DNA from: an uncultured Prevotellaceae bacterium
GTDB taxonomy: Bacteria > Bacteroidota > Bacteroidia > Bacteroidales > Bacteroidaceae
NCBI GenBank assembly: GCA_900317305.1
Contig: ONGG01000003.1
Coordinates: 1 to 64,000, forward strand
Direction: 5' to 3'
DNA length: 64,000 nt
Below the pieces are notes generated by a model, which made no database searches, had not been told where the DNA came from, and was given only the letters and a program-made list of their open reading frames with translations. Of this stretch, positions 28,039 through 36,530 are shown one piece after another; the first letter of the stretch is position 1; every line of letters starts with the position of its first letter. Position numbers and translations under genes: made by a program.

Positions 28039-28974
28039 TCAGCTGGGAATGATAAAATTAATCACTTCCTGCTCTACACCGACCTTGAAAGGTCCCACGG
28101 GCGAATTCATCAGTCGTCCGTCGACACCGATGAGCGCCCGCTCGGCTTTTTCGACGATGATTTCTTTTGTGCGATAGGGGTGCACGCTCCTATGATTCAG
28201 GATTTTCCCACTAAACAGCAGATAAAACCCCTCGATGAGTTGCACTACCTCGGGATGGTAGACCACCGACACGTCGAGCAGTCCGTTGTAGGGCACGGCG
28301 CTGGGTGTGAAGCCATACCCCTGTGCATTACCCACGCATACGGTCATAACCTTTCTGTCGATAACATCAGTGTCGATACGCAGTCGCATCTTGTACTCCA
28401 GCCTTTGGAAAATCATAAGCAGCGATGAGGGGATGAACGTGAGTTTTCGCCAACCAAATGGTCCGCTTGCCCTTCTACGCTTCTGGATTACCGAGGCCAC
28501 CAAGCCGATACTGAGGCAGTTGAGGAAATAGCGATGGCATTTCTCATTCTTCGCGTTGGTATATCTGATACATCCCAGGTCGACCTTTCTCACCCTGTGC
28601 TTGATGAGATGGTCGATGGTGTTTTCCACATCACTTTCCTTGAAATCCCAGAAATGCGCGAAGTCGTTCATCAGTCCGTTGGGGATGACACCAAGGTCCA
28701 CCTCGTCGCGTTCCTCCTTAGGCAACTGCATCATGCAGTTCACGGCCTCGTTGAGTGCAGAATCACCGCCCACGATGACAATGGTCTTGTAGCCATTGCT
28801 GAGCATCATTCTCACGAGCCGTTCCACGCTATTGGAGTTCTCGCTTTGCACGAAGTCGTAGGACACACCCCTCTCCTTGAGGCATTTCTCTACTTTCTCC
28901 CACTTGGCTTGTGGCCGGAAAGCCCCACTTTTCGGACAGAAGAGGACTCCCCATTTGTTTTTATCGACAGACAT
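28039..28974 (-). CDS. Diacylglycerol/sphingosine kinase-family lipid kinase
   Basis: 311 residues with the DAGK catalytic fold. The nucleotide loop reads IVGGDSALNEAVN where GGDGTxNEV is usual, and the next motif reads NGLMNDFAHFW where GTGNDFAR is usual. The C-terminal beta-sandwich has GNAQGYGFTPSAVPYNGLLD and IGVDGRLM. It probably phosphorylates a lipid such as diacylglycerol or a sphingoid base at the inner membrane. It starts 66 bp after the miaA stop and likely shares its transcript. Confidence 0.85.
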   Translation of the reverse strand: MSVDKNKWGVLFCPKSGAFRPQAKWEKVEKCLKERGVSYDFVQSENSNSVERLVRMMLSNGYKTIVIVGGDSALNEAVNCMMQLPKEERDEVDLGVIPNGLMNDFAHFWDFKESDVENTIDHLIKHRVRKVDLGCIRYTNAKNEKCHRYFLNCLSIGLVASVIQKRRRASGPFGWRKLTFIPSSLLMIFQRLEYKMRLRIDTDVIDRKVMTVCVGNAQGYGFTPSAVPYNGLLDVSVVYHPEVVQLIEGFYLLFSGKILNHRSVHPYRTKEIIVEKAERALIGVDGRLMNSPVGPFKVGVEQEVINFIIPS

Positions 28975-29040
28975 ACGCTATAAGGTTGGTTTTCAATTAT
29001 CGTCAGCAGTTGCAGATTTAGTTTTTTGGGTAAGGCGAGG

Positions 29041-29958
29041 CTATTGTTGGTCGAGGTCGATGACAGACTGCACCTTTTTATCGAGGGGGAGCATGGCGTC
29101 TATCCAGTGTATGGTCACGCCTCTTCTTTCCATCCCCCTGAACCAAGTCATTTGCCGTTTGGCGAACTGGTGTATGGCAATTTCGAGTTGGTTGAACATC
29201 TCCTGATAGGAAAGTTTCCCGATTACATACTCGGTGACGAACTTATACTCCAGTCCGTAGTAGATCAGGTTTTCAGGCTCCACCCCATCGGCAATGAGTT
29301 GTCGCACCTCATCTACCATTCCCCCTTCGAGTCGGTCGTTCAGGCGTTGTGTGATGCGTGCCCTTCGCTCCTCGCGTGAGATATCCACTCCCACAACTAG
29401 TGATGGAATGGGTGGCACATAGCGGTCGGCCACAGGAGTTTTCAGGTTGTACTCCTCTATCTCTATTGCCCTGATGGCCCGCTGAGGCGAGTCCACGTCG
29501 GTGCGGTTGTGCATATTGGAGTGGTTGCGCTGTTTCAGGTCGGCAAGGATGGCAGTCAGTTCGTCGAGGTTTTTCCCGGCAAGGCGCTCACGCAATTCAT
29601 CGTTCTGTGGCACAGGCGAGAGTTGATAGCCTTTCAGCACCGCCTCGATATACAGTCCGGTTCCGCCACAGAGCACCACCCTCTTTCCTCTCTTTCTGAT
29701 ATCCTCATAGGCATCGATGAAGTCTTTCTGATACTGGAACAGGTTGTACCTGGTGCCCGGTTCGCAGATATCCACCAGATGATAGGGCACTGGTGTATTG
29801 TTCACCACATAGTCTTCGAGATCTTTTCCCGTGCCGATATCCATGCGTCTATACACCTGCCGGCTGTCGGCACTGATGATTTCGGCTCCTATATTGGCAG
29901 CGAGTGCCGCCGCCAAACGGGTTTTCCCGCTGGCTGTGGGTCCGAGTATAGTAATCAT
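29041..29958 (-). CDS. miaA: tRNA dimethylallyltransferase
   Basis: 305 residues from the ATG at 29958 (MITILGPTASGKT). Transfers a dimethylallyl group to N6 of A37 in tRNAs reading UNN codons. Motifs: P-loop GPTASGKT, ISADSRQVYRRMDIGTGK, GGTGLYIEAVLKG, DSPQRAIRAIEI and QFAKRQMTWFR. The frame is open to 30000 and another ATG lies at 29967, but the promoter at 29976-30006 puts the transcript start near 29970, and GAGG precedes 29958, so 29958 is preferred. Even so the leader is only about a dozen nucleotides. Confidence 0.95.
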   Translation of the reverse strand: MITILGPTASGKTRLAAALAANIGAEIISADSRQVYRRMDIGTGKDLEDYVVNNTPVPYHLVDICEPGTRYNLFQYQKDFIDAYEDIRKRGKRVVLCGGTGLYIEAVLKGYQLSPVPQNDELRERLAGKNLDELTAILADLKQRNHSNMHNRTDVDSPQRAIRAIEIEEYNLKTPVADRYVPPIPSLVVGVDISREERRARITQRLNDRLEGGMVDEVRQLIADGVEPENLIYYGLEYKFVTEYVIGKLSYQEMFNQLEIAIHQFAKRQMTWFRGMERRGVTIHWIDAMLPLDKKVQSVIDLDQQ

Positions 29959-29975
29959 CTGCCTCATAACGGCTA

Positions 29976-30006
29976 CAAATTTAGTGAAAGGTGGAGACAA
30001 TGCAAA
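29976..30006 (-). promoter_or_regulatory. Promoter of miaA
   Basis: Minus-strand TTTG (30003-30006), 19-nt spacer, TAAATTTG (29976-29983): a perfect consensus match. Confidence 0.78.
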
Positions 30007-30131
30007 GCAAAAGACAAAGTTTTTTGCTTTGTGTTGTTGAGGAAGGATGATGATGAAACCCTGATTTGCATGGCATTATTTAAGGAATCTTATTTAATTA
30101 TTCTTTTTTGGTAAACCAAGCCATGCAAAGC

Positions 30132-30166
30132 AAAAGAGCCGTCCAGCGTGACTGGGCGGCTCTTGT
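30132..30166 (-). terminator. Terminator of gap
   Basis: On the minus strand AAGAGCCGCCCAG pairs with CTGGACGGCTCTT (one bulge/mismatch), followed by TTTGCTTTG. It starts 22 bp after the gap stop codon. Confidence 0.85.
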
Positions 30167-30187
30167 ATGTAGTATCTTCAACTGGTC

Positions 30188-31255
30188 TTATTTGAGCTCA
30201 GCAAGGTACTTGATGGTGCGAACCATCTGAGAAGTGTAGGAGTTCTCGTTGTCATACCAAGAAACAACCTGCACCTGATAGGTGTCGTCGTCGATCTGTG
30301 AAACCATGGTCTGAGTAGCGTCGAAGAGCGAGCCAAACTTCATACCGATGATATCGGAAGAAACGATCTGGTCCTCGTTGTAGCCGTACGACTCGTTGGC
30401 AGCAGCCTTCATGGCAGCGTTGATACCCTCAACGGTCACGTCCTTACCCTTCACCACAGCGATGAGGATAGTGGTCGAGCCAGTGGGAGTGGGAACGCGC
30501 TGAGCAGAACCGATGAGTTTGCCGTTGAGCTCGGGGATAACGAGACCGATAGCCTTGGCAGCACCAGTAGAGTTGGGCACGATGTTGCAAGCACCTGCGC
30601 GTGAACGGCGGAGGTCACCCTTGCGCTGAGGACCGTCGAGGATCATCTGGTCGCCAGTGTAGGCGTGGATGGTCGACATGATACCCGAGCAGATGGGAGC
30701 GTAAGCGTTCAGAGCGGCAGCCATAGGAGCCAAGCAGTTGGTGGTGCAGGAAGCAGCGGAAATCACGGTATCCTCGGGAGTGAGGGTCTTGTGGTTCACG
30801 TTGTAAACAATGGTGGGAAGGTCTTTGCCAGCAGGAGCAGAGATCACCACTTTCTTGGCACCAGCCTCGATATGAGCAGAAGCCTTAGCCTTCGATGTGT
30901 AGAAACCTGTGCACTCGAGCACTACATCAACACCCAGCTCACCCCAAGGCAGTTCAGCAGCATTGGGTTTTGCGTAGATAGTGATTTCCTTACCATCGAC
31001 GGTGATTGAACCAGGAGCGGTCACGGTCTTGCCATCCTCAGCCACCTCAGCGTCTTTGTAAGTCACAGTGTGCTTGCCCTCGCCAAATTTTCCGGCGAAG
31101 CCACCCTGAGCGGTGTCATACTTAAGCAGGTGAGCGAGCATTTTGGGGCTTGTCAAGTCGTTGATAGCGACTACTTCATAACCATCAGCCTCGAACATTT
31201 GGCGGAATGCGAGACGGCCGATACGACCGAAACCATTAATAGCAATTTTAATCAT
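30188..31255 (-). CDS. gap: Glyceraldehyde-3-phosphate dehydrogenase
   Basis: 355 residues. NAD-dependent glycolytic enzyme. [15 protein letters not shown] is the Rossmann NAD-binding motif, [12 protein letters not shown] holds the catalytic Cys, and [25 protein letters not shown] and SWYDNENSY are diagnostic. The domain is slightly longer than the 330-340 usual, owing to an extended segment after [15 protein letters not shown]. Monocistronic: own promoter upstream and terminator downstream. Confidence 0.98.
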   Translation of the reverse strand: MIKIAINGFGRIGRLAFRQMFEADGYEVVAINDLTSPKMLAHLLKYDTAQGGFAGKFGEGKHTVTYKDAEVAEDGKTVTAPGSITVDGKEITIYAKPNAAELPWGELGVDVVLECTGFYTSKAKASAHIEAGAKKVVISAPAGKDLPTIVYNVNHKTLTPEDTVISAASCTTNCLAPMAAALNAYAPICSGIMSTIHAYTGDQMILDGPQRKGDLRRSRAGACNIVPNSTGAAKAIGLVIPELNGKLIGSAQRVPTPTGSTTILIAVVKGKDVTVEGINAAMKAAANESYGYNEDQIVSSDIIGMKFGSLFDATQTMVSQIDDDTYQVQVVSWYDNENSYTSQMVRTIKYLAELK

Positions 31256-31571
31256 GTTTTTACTTTATAATTTAAAAGGTTGGAAAAAAGTCATATCTTT
31301 TAATTCTTCTCAAAACCCTGAAAAGGCAGAAACATTCAAAAATTTTGTCCCTTGAGACATTTTTTTTACTTATTTGCGTGCAAAGTTACATTTTTTTTCT
31401 AATTTTGCATCACAAAGGAGTATTAATAAAATGAAAATTAGGGGGTGAAGTTCGAAAAAAACGTAAAATGCCCCATTGACATCCAAGATTGCAAAATGCA
31501 GTTAGCAAAAATCAGGATGTAGTTATGCAGTTATCGTATTAGGCAATGTTTCACATTTAAATTATAACATT
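31256..31571. other. Divergent spacer between gap and mscL (316 bp)
   Basis: Strongly AT-rich, no reading frame supported. It carries the gap -7 element and a leader of about 120 nt; no clear promoter for mscL was found. Confidence 0.7.
31381..31388 (-). promoter_or_regulatory. -7 promoter element of gap
   Basis: The minus strand reads TAACTTTG, a full match to TAnnTTTG. A TTTG at 31413-31416 is 24 nt away, longer than the usual 19-20, so the -33 box is uncertain. Confidence 0.5.
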
Positions 31572-31952
31572 ATGGGATTTATTAAAGAATTCAAAGAATT
31601 TGCCGTAAAGGGCAACGTAATGGACATGGCTGTCGGTGTGATCATCGGCGGTGCATTTGGCAAAATTGTCACTTCGTTGGTCGACGACGTGCTGATGCCT
31701 GTCATCGGTATGCTTACCGGAGGGGTAGATTTCACCAAGCTCACAGCTCAGGTGGGTGATGCTACAGTGAACTACGGTACGTTTATCCAGAACATCATTG
31801 ATTTCCTGATCATCGCATTCTGTATCTTCCTCATGATCAAGGGTATGAACAAGCTCACTGCCAAGAAGGAAGAGGAGCCCGCACCCGAGCCAGAGCCATC
31901 TGCAGAGGAGAAGCTTCTTGGTGAGATTCGCGACTTGCTGAAGAAGAAATAA
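31572..31952 (+). CDS. mscL: Large-conductance mechanosensitive channel
   Basis: 126 residues. Homopentameric inner-membrane channel that opens under membrane tension to release solutes on osmotic downshock. The N-terminal amphipathic helix ([20 protein letters not shown]) leads into TM1 ([19 protein letters not shown]), then a short periplasmic loop, TM2 (about 68-90; [20 protein letters not shown]) and a C-terminal Glu/Pro-rich linker with the helical bundle [14 protein letters not shown]. Monocistronic, with its own terminator. Confidence 0.97.
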   Translation: MGFIKEFKEFAVKGNVMDMAVGVIIGGAFGKIVTSLVDDVLMPVIGMLTGGVDFTKLTAQVGDATVNYGTFIQNIIDFLIIAFCIFLMIKGMNKLTAKKEEEPAPEPEPSAEEKLLGEIRDLLKKK

Positions 31953-31977
31953 TCAATTGAACTTTCATTGAAACACT

Positions 31978-32010
31978 TACCGGGGATGCGGATGCATCCC
32001 CGGTATTTTT
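31978..32010 (+). terminator. Terminator of mscL
   Basis: Perfect 12-bp stem TACCGGGGATGC / GCATCCCCGGTA with a 4-nt loop and a run of T. Confidence 0.93.
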
Positions 32011-32030
32011 TACCCCTCTGTCTTTGGGGG

Positions 32031-32099
32031 CTAGTAAGACTAGGATAACTAGTAAGACTAGGATAACTAGTAAAACTAGGATAACTAGTAAAACCTAGA
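32031..32099. repeat. 18-bp CTAG-containing tandem repeat, nearly four copies
   Basis: CTAGTAARACTAGGATAA begins at 32031, 32049, 32067 and 32085 (last copy partial). It lies between mscL and the 3' end of the convergent GH28 gene. Confidence 0.88.
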
Positions 32100-32122
32100 A
32101 ATTAAAGAAGGCTCTTAAAGGA

Positions 32123-33433
32123 TTATTCTACGACGAGGTTCTTCACCACGCAGTTCTCTATCAGGCTGGCATCAAAGGCCTTCTTCTGGTCGCGTACCTT
32201 GCAGTTCTCGAAGGTAAAGTCGCGGAGTTGGTATTTGTCGGATGCTCCCACATCGAAGAAGTTTTTGCAGTCCATGTTGATGTTCCTTATCACGATGTTG
32301 TTGCAGGTAGAGAGCGGCATGTCATCACGGTCTTCGGGCTTGAAGAATTGTGTCCAGGGACGAACGACGAGGAAACTGCCACAGTTGCCCTCCAGATTCT
32401 CCACAGTCACATATTCATAATGCTGGGGTGTGTCGGGGCGCATCTTGAGCCAGAGCACGCGGGTGGCCTCTGTGACCTTGCAGCGTCGTAGGATAACATT
32501 CTTGTCGTAGAGCGACTCGCTGCCCAGCGTAAGACATCCATGCACTCGGCCATACACGCAATCCTCTATGATAATATTGTAGTTAGGACCGTTGTTGGGA
32601 TCCTTGTCGGCCCAGGTGCCTTTTCCACCTTTGAGTACCACGGCATCATCGTTCACGCTCATGAAGCATCCATGCACAAGCACATCGTGACACACATCCA
32701 GGTCGATGGCATCGCTGCTCGGCGCCTTGATGCCCGAAGTGGGTGAGAAGATGTGGCAACCGAGGAAGCGCACATGGTCGCTCTTATAGACATGGTTGGT
32801 CCAGAAAGGACTGTTGATGAGCCTCACATCCTGCACCGTGACGTTGGAGCTATTCGAGATATAGGTGAGTCGTGGACGCATCGCCTCGAGGTTGGTGCAC
32901 TGGCGGTTGTACTCTCTTCGGATCCAGAACTCCTCCCAATAGGCTTTACCGTTGCCATCGATTACGCCAGGTCCGGAGATGGTGAACCCATCCACGCCAT
33001 CGGCATTAACGAGGGCTGCGAAATACTTGAGCGACTGCCCCTCCATACGCGTGTCGAGAATCTTGAAGTCGCGGATACGGTCCGACCCTTTCAACCGTCC
33101 CTCCACCTTCAGATGGGTGCCTTTCTTGAAAAAGAGCGACCCGCTGAGGAAGGTGCCCTGTGGCACCACCACCACACCCCCACCCTCGCGGGCAGCGAGG
33201 TCGATGACAGCCTGAATGGCCTCTGTCTGCACCAAATTGCTGTCGGTCTTCACACCATAATCGGTGAGAGCGTATTTCTTGCCCAAACTGTTCACGTCGA
33301 CCCTTGAGGTGTCACTGAACCAAGTTGAAATAGGAGTGCCGTCGGGGAACAGTTCGAGTCTCACTTTGGGTTTGCGCGCGCTGGCGGCAGCCACCATGGC
33401 GCAGCCAAGCATCAGAAGGAATAGTTTTTTCAT
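32123..33433 (-). CDS. GH28 family glycoside hydrolase (polygalacturonase-like)
   Basis: 436 residues from the ATG at 33433 (MKKLFLLMLGCAMVAAASA, signal peptide); the frame is open to 33595, but the -7 element at 33455-33462 argues against that. Single GH28 beta-helix: SSDAIDLDVC replaces the canonical NTDGxD (Asp kept), NDDAVVLKGG holds the catalytic Asp pair, GRVHGCLTLGSE the catalytic His, and LWLKMR replaces the usual RIKS. These changes are typical of exo-acting or rhamnogalacturonan-type GH28 branches, so the exact pectic substrate is open. No C-terminal tail; probably periplasmic. It stands alone between housekeeping genes, about 10 kb from the pectin PUL. Confidence 0.9.
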   Translation of the reverse strand: MKKLFLLMLGCAMVAAASARKPKVRLELFPDGTPISTWFSDTSRVDVNSLGKKYALTDYGVKTDSNLVQTEAIQAVIDLAAREGGGVVVVPQGTFLSGSLFFKKGTHLKVEGRLKGSDRIRDFKILDTRMEGQSLKYFAALVNADGVDGFTISGPGVIDGNGKAYWEEFWIRREYNRQCTNLEAMRPRLTYISNSSNVTVQDVRLINSPFWTNHVYKSDHVRFLGCHIFSPTSGIKAPSSDAIDLDVCHDVLVHGCFMSVNDDAVVLKGGKGTWADKDPNNGPNYNIIIEDCVYGRVHGCLTLGSESLYDKNVILRRCKVTEATRVLWLKMRPDTPQHYEYVTVENLEGNCGSFLVVRPWTQFFKPEDRDDMPLSTCNNIVIRNINMDCKNFFDVGASDKYQLRDFTFENCKVRDQKKAFDASLIENCVVKNLVVE

Positions 33434-33454
33434 TGTGTCAGTAATTTGTTTCTG

Positions 33455-33462
33455 CAAATGTA
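33455..33462 (-). promoter_or_regulatory. -7 promoter element of the lone GH28 gene
   Basis: The minus strand reads TACATTTG, a full match, 22 nt before the start codon at 33433. No good -33 box. Confidence 0.5.
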
Positions 33463-33554
33463 AATAAAAAAAATGAGATAAAAGACGCATCCATTCATTT
33501 TTGTTGCAAATCCTTTGCTTTTGTGTGATGATTTCAAATATTTCATATTCATCA

Positions 33555-33586
33555 TGTGCGATAATGAAAAAAAAATTGTAAGTTTG
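33555..33586 (+). promoter_or_regulatory. Promoter of the sppA-lpxK-pnp-thiL operon
   Basis: TAAGTTTG (33579-33586) is a full -7 match; TGTG (33555-33558) is a weak -33 box at 20-nt spacing. The start codon follows 32 nt downstream. Confidence 0.55.
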
Positions 33587-33618
33587 CAGAATCATTTAAG
33601 AATAAACAAGCAAAGACA

Positions 33619-35400
33619 ATGAAAGATTTTTTCAAAATGACCTGTGCCACGATAGTGGGCATTTTCCTTTTTTTCCTGATTGCCGGTATCATCGGGATGA
33701 TGTGTATCGTGGGCATGATAGCCTCGGGCAGCAGCGTGAAAACGATTGACTCGAACAGCGTGATGGTGCTCAATCTCAATGGAGCACTTGAGGAACGGGC
33801 CAACACCAATCTTGGATTGAACTTTCTGGCAGGCAATGGTGTCAACTCGATAGGACTTGACGAGGTTCTCCAGGCCATCGAGAAAGCCAAGGACAACGAT
33901 GACATCAAGGGCATCTACATCGAGGCAGGCATGTTCTCTGCCGACTCCTATGCTTCTCTCCAGGCCGTACGCCGTGCACTGCTTGATTTCAAGAAAAGCA
34001 AGAAGTGGATCATTGCCTATGGCGACGCCTACACCCAATCGACCTACTACCTGGCCTCTGTGGCCGACAAGGTATATATGAACCCTGAAGGCGAGGTGGA
34101 ATGGCGAGGTATCGCCTCGGAGCCCATGTTCCTCAAGGACGCCATGGCCAAGTTTGGCGTGAAGATGCAGGTGACCAAAGTGGGCGCCTACAAGAGTGCC
34201 ACAGAGATATTCACCGCCGACAAGATGAGCGACGCCAACCGCGAGCAGGTGACGGTGTATGTGAACGGACTTTGGGACAATGTGGTCAAGGGAGTTTCGG
34301 AGAGCCGCAAGATCAGTGTCGACTCCCTCAACGCCTATGCCGACCAGATGATCATGCTGAGCAAGGGCGAGGACCTGATCAAGAAGAAGATGATCGACGG
34401 TCTGCTCTATACCGACCAGGTAAAAGCCGAGGTAAAGAAAAAGTTGGGACTGAAGGACGACGAGACCATCAGCCAGGTGACCCTCGGCGAGATGGCCAAC
34501 GTGAAAGGCAAGGGTGACGATGGCGAAGAGATAGCCGTCTACTACGCTGTAGGCGACATCGTGGACGGTGACTCACAGGGCCTTACCTCTAGCGGTCCGG
34601 TGATTGACGCCCAGGTGGTTTGCAAGGACCTCGAGCGACTCGCCAACGACGACAATGTGAAAGCCGTGGTGCTCCGCGTTAACAGCGGTGGCGGCAGTGC
34701 CTACGCCTCGGAGCAAATCTGGCACCAGTTGGAGAACCTGAAGGCCAAGAAACCTTTCGTGGTCTCGATGGGTGGCATGGCAGCCTCTGGCGGCTACTAC
34801 ATCAGTTGCGGCAGCCAGTGGATTGTGGCCGAACCTACCACGCTCACCGGCAGTATCGGCATCTTCGGCATGTTCCCCGACGTCAGCGGTCTGCTGAAAG
34901 ACAAACTGGGTGTGAACTTCGACGAGGTGAAGACCAACAAGTTCAGCAATTTCGGCACGAGGTCGCGTCCTTTCACCGAGGAGGAGATGACCTATCTGGG
35001 CCATTACATCGACCGTGGCTACCAACTGTTCCGCAAGCGCGTTGCCGACGGCCGCAAGCAGAGTGTGGACGCCATCGAGCAAGTGGCCCAAGGCCGTGTA
35101 TGGCTGGGACAGGACGCATTGAAGAACAAATTGGTAGACGAGCTTGGCGGTCTTGAAGTAGCTGTGGCCAAAGCCGCTCAGTTGGCCAAACTCAAGGAAT
35201 ACCACACCGCATCGTATCCCGCACAGCCCGACATGTTTGAACAATTGTTGTCGAACGCCACTGGCAGCAACGGCAACTATCTTGACGAGGCCATGCGCTC
35301 CTATCTTGGCGACCTGTACGAGCCCGTACGCCTTATGGTAGACATCAACAACCAGGACGCCATCCAGGCCCGCGTGCCATTCGTACTGAACATCAAATAA
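33619..35400 (+). CDS. sppA: Signal peptide peptidase SppA, 67K type
   Basis: 593 residues. Inner-membrane serine protease that degrades cleaved signal peptides. One N-terminal transmembrane helix (about 8-36) anchors two tandem S49 domains. In the first, KVGAYKSATEIFT carries the catalytic Lys (near 194); in the second, MGGMAASGGYYIS carries the catalytic Ser (near 392), followed by LTGSIGIFG. This Lys/Ser split across two domains is the full-length SppA arrangement. First gene of a four-gene operon; the next start is 14 bp away. Confidence 0.96.
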   Translation: MKDFFKMTCATIVGIFLFFLIAGIIGMMCIVGMIASGSSVKTIDSNSVMVLNLNGALEERANTNLGLNFLAGNGVNSIGLDEVLQAIEKAKDNDDIKGIYIEAGMFSADSYASLQAVRRALLDFKKSKKWIIAYGDAYTQSTYYLASVADKVYMNPEGEVEWRGIASEPMFLKDAMAKFGVKMQVTKVGAYKSATEIFTADKMSDANREQVTVYVNGLWDNVVKGVSESRKISVDSLNAYADQMIMLSKGEDLIKKKMIDGLLYTDQVKAEVKKKLGLKDDETISQVTLGEMANVKGKGDDGEEIAVYYAVGDIVDGDSQGLTSSGPVIDAQVVCKDLERLANDDNVKAVVLRVNSGGGSAYASEQIWHQLENLKAKKPFVVSMGGMAASGGYYISCGSQWIVAEPTTLTGSIGIFGMFPDVSGLLKDKLGVNFDEVKTNKFSNFGTRSRPFTEEEMTYLGHYIDRGYQLFRKRVADGRKQSVDAIEQVAQGRVWLGQDALKNKLVDELGGLEVAVAKAAQLAKLKEYHTASYPAQPDMFEQLLSNATGSNGNYLDEAMRSYLGDLYEPVRLMVDINNQDAIQARVPFVLNIK

Positions 35401-35414
35401 CCTCACCACGGTGC

Positions 35415-36530
35415 ATGTCAGGCGGTTTCAAGACGTACAAATGGCTTCTGCCCGCCAGTTGGCTTTACGGTCTGGGCGTGCGTGTGCGCAACCTCTGTTT
35501 CGACAAGGGATTGCTGCAGAGCCGCTGTTTCGACATTCCCGTCATCTCTGTAGGTAACATCACTGTGGGCGGGTCGGGCAAGACCCCCCACGTGGAATAC
35601 CTTATCCATCTATTACAGTCGAGTTTCAAAGTGGCCGTGCTGAGCCGGGGTTACAAGCGTGCCACCCGTGGGTTCGTACTTGCTGATGACTCATCGACCC
35701 CTAGCGACATCGGCGACGAGCCCAAGCAAATCAAGAGCAAGTTTGGCAATGTGGCCGTAGCCGTAGACGAAGACCGCGTAGACGGCATCAACCACCTGCT
35801 CTCCTCACCCCTCACCCGCGACATTGAAGTGGTGCTGCTCGACGACGCCTTCCAGCACCGCTATGTGAAACCCGGACTGAGCATCCTGTTGGTGGACTTC
35901 AACAGGCTCATCACCGACGACCTGCTGCTCCCTGCCGGGCGACTGCGAGAGCCTGCGAGTGGCAAGCGGCGGGCCGACATCATCGTGGTGACTAAATGCC
36001 CTGAGCCGCTCCCATCCACGGAGATAAGCCGTGTGACCCGTTCGCTGCAGCCGGCATCCCATCAGGAGTTGTTCTTCTCGTGCATGGAGTACCAGTCGCT
36101 TCAGCCTCTGTTCTGCGGTGAGGACATTGCCTTGTCACAACTCCCCCCTCAGGAGCATGTGCTGGTGGTGAGTGGCATTGCCAACCCCACCCCACTGTTG
36201 AAAGAAATAGGAAAATACTGTGGCCATGTGCGCCACCTCTCCTATCCCGACCATCACCATTTCTCGCCGGGCGACATCGCCGACATCCAGGCCGCCTTCG
36301 ACGCACTGCCCCACCCCCGGTGCATCATCACCACCGAGAAAGATGCCGTGAGGCTCACGGCTACCAAGATGCTGAGCGACGAGGCCCGCCACCACATCTA
36401 CCAACTGCCCATCAGGGTAAGGATACTTGAAGACAAACAAACACTTTTCGACCAAAAAATCAAACACTATGTATCAGAAAATACAAGAGACGGCATCCTG
36501 GATCAAGGAAAGGATGACCACACAGCCTAA
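35415..36530 (+). CDS. lpxK: Tetraacyldisaccharide 4'-kinase
   Basis: 371 residues. Phosphorylates the 4' position of the tetraacyl-disaccharide in lipid A synthesis at the inner membrane. An N-terminal hydrophobic segment (WLLPASWLYGLGV) precedes VGNITVGGSGKTPHVEYL, the Walker A motif, then VLSRGYKR, DEPKQI and LDDAFQHRYVKPGLSILL, all LpxK hallmarks. Its 3' end overlaps the start of pnp by 62 nt in another frame. The overlapping part still reads like an LpxK terminus (KHYVSENTRDGILDQG), so the overlap is likely genuine. Confidence 0.96.
   Translation: MSGGFKTYKWLLPASWLYGLGVRVRNLCFDKGLLQSRCFDIPVISVGNITVGGSGKTPHVEYLIHLLQSSFKVAVLSRGYKRATRGFVLADDSSTPSDIGDEPKQIKSKFGNVAVAVDEDRVDGINHLLSSPLTRDIEVVLLDDAFQHRYVKPGLSILLVDFNRLITDDLLLPAGRLREPASGKRRADIIVVTKCPEPLPSTEISRVTRSLQPASHQELFFSCMEYQSLQPLFCGEDIALSQLPPQEHVLVVSGIANPTPLLKEIGKYCGHVRHLSYPDHHHFSPGDIADIQAAFDALPHPRCIITTEKDAVRLTATKMLSDEARHHIYQLPIRVRILEDKQTLFDQKIKHYVSENTRDGILDQGKDDHTA

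Noticed and set aside
30001..30187. Possible small RNA or tRNA between gap and miaA
   Set aside because: Repeated GCAAAGCAAAAG words and the gap terminator explain the structure; no cloverleaf or CCA end seen.
33434..33595. Upstream extension of the lone GH28
   Set aside because: The residues before MKKLFLLMLG are AT-rich spacer translation, and a -7 element sits inside it.
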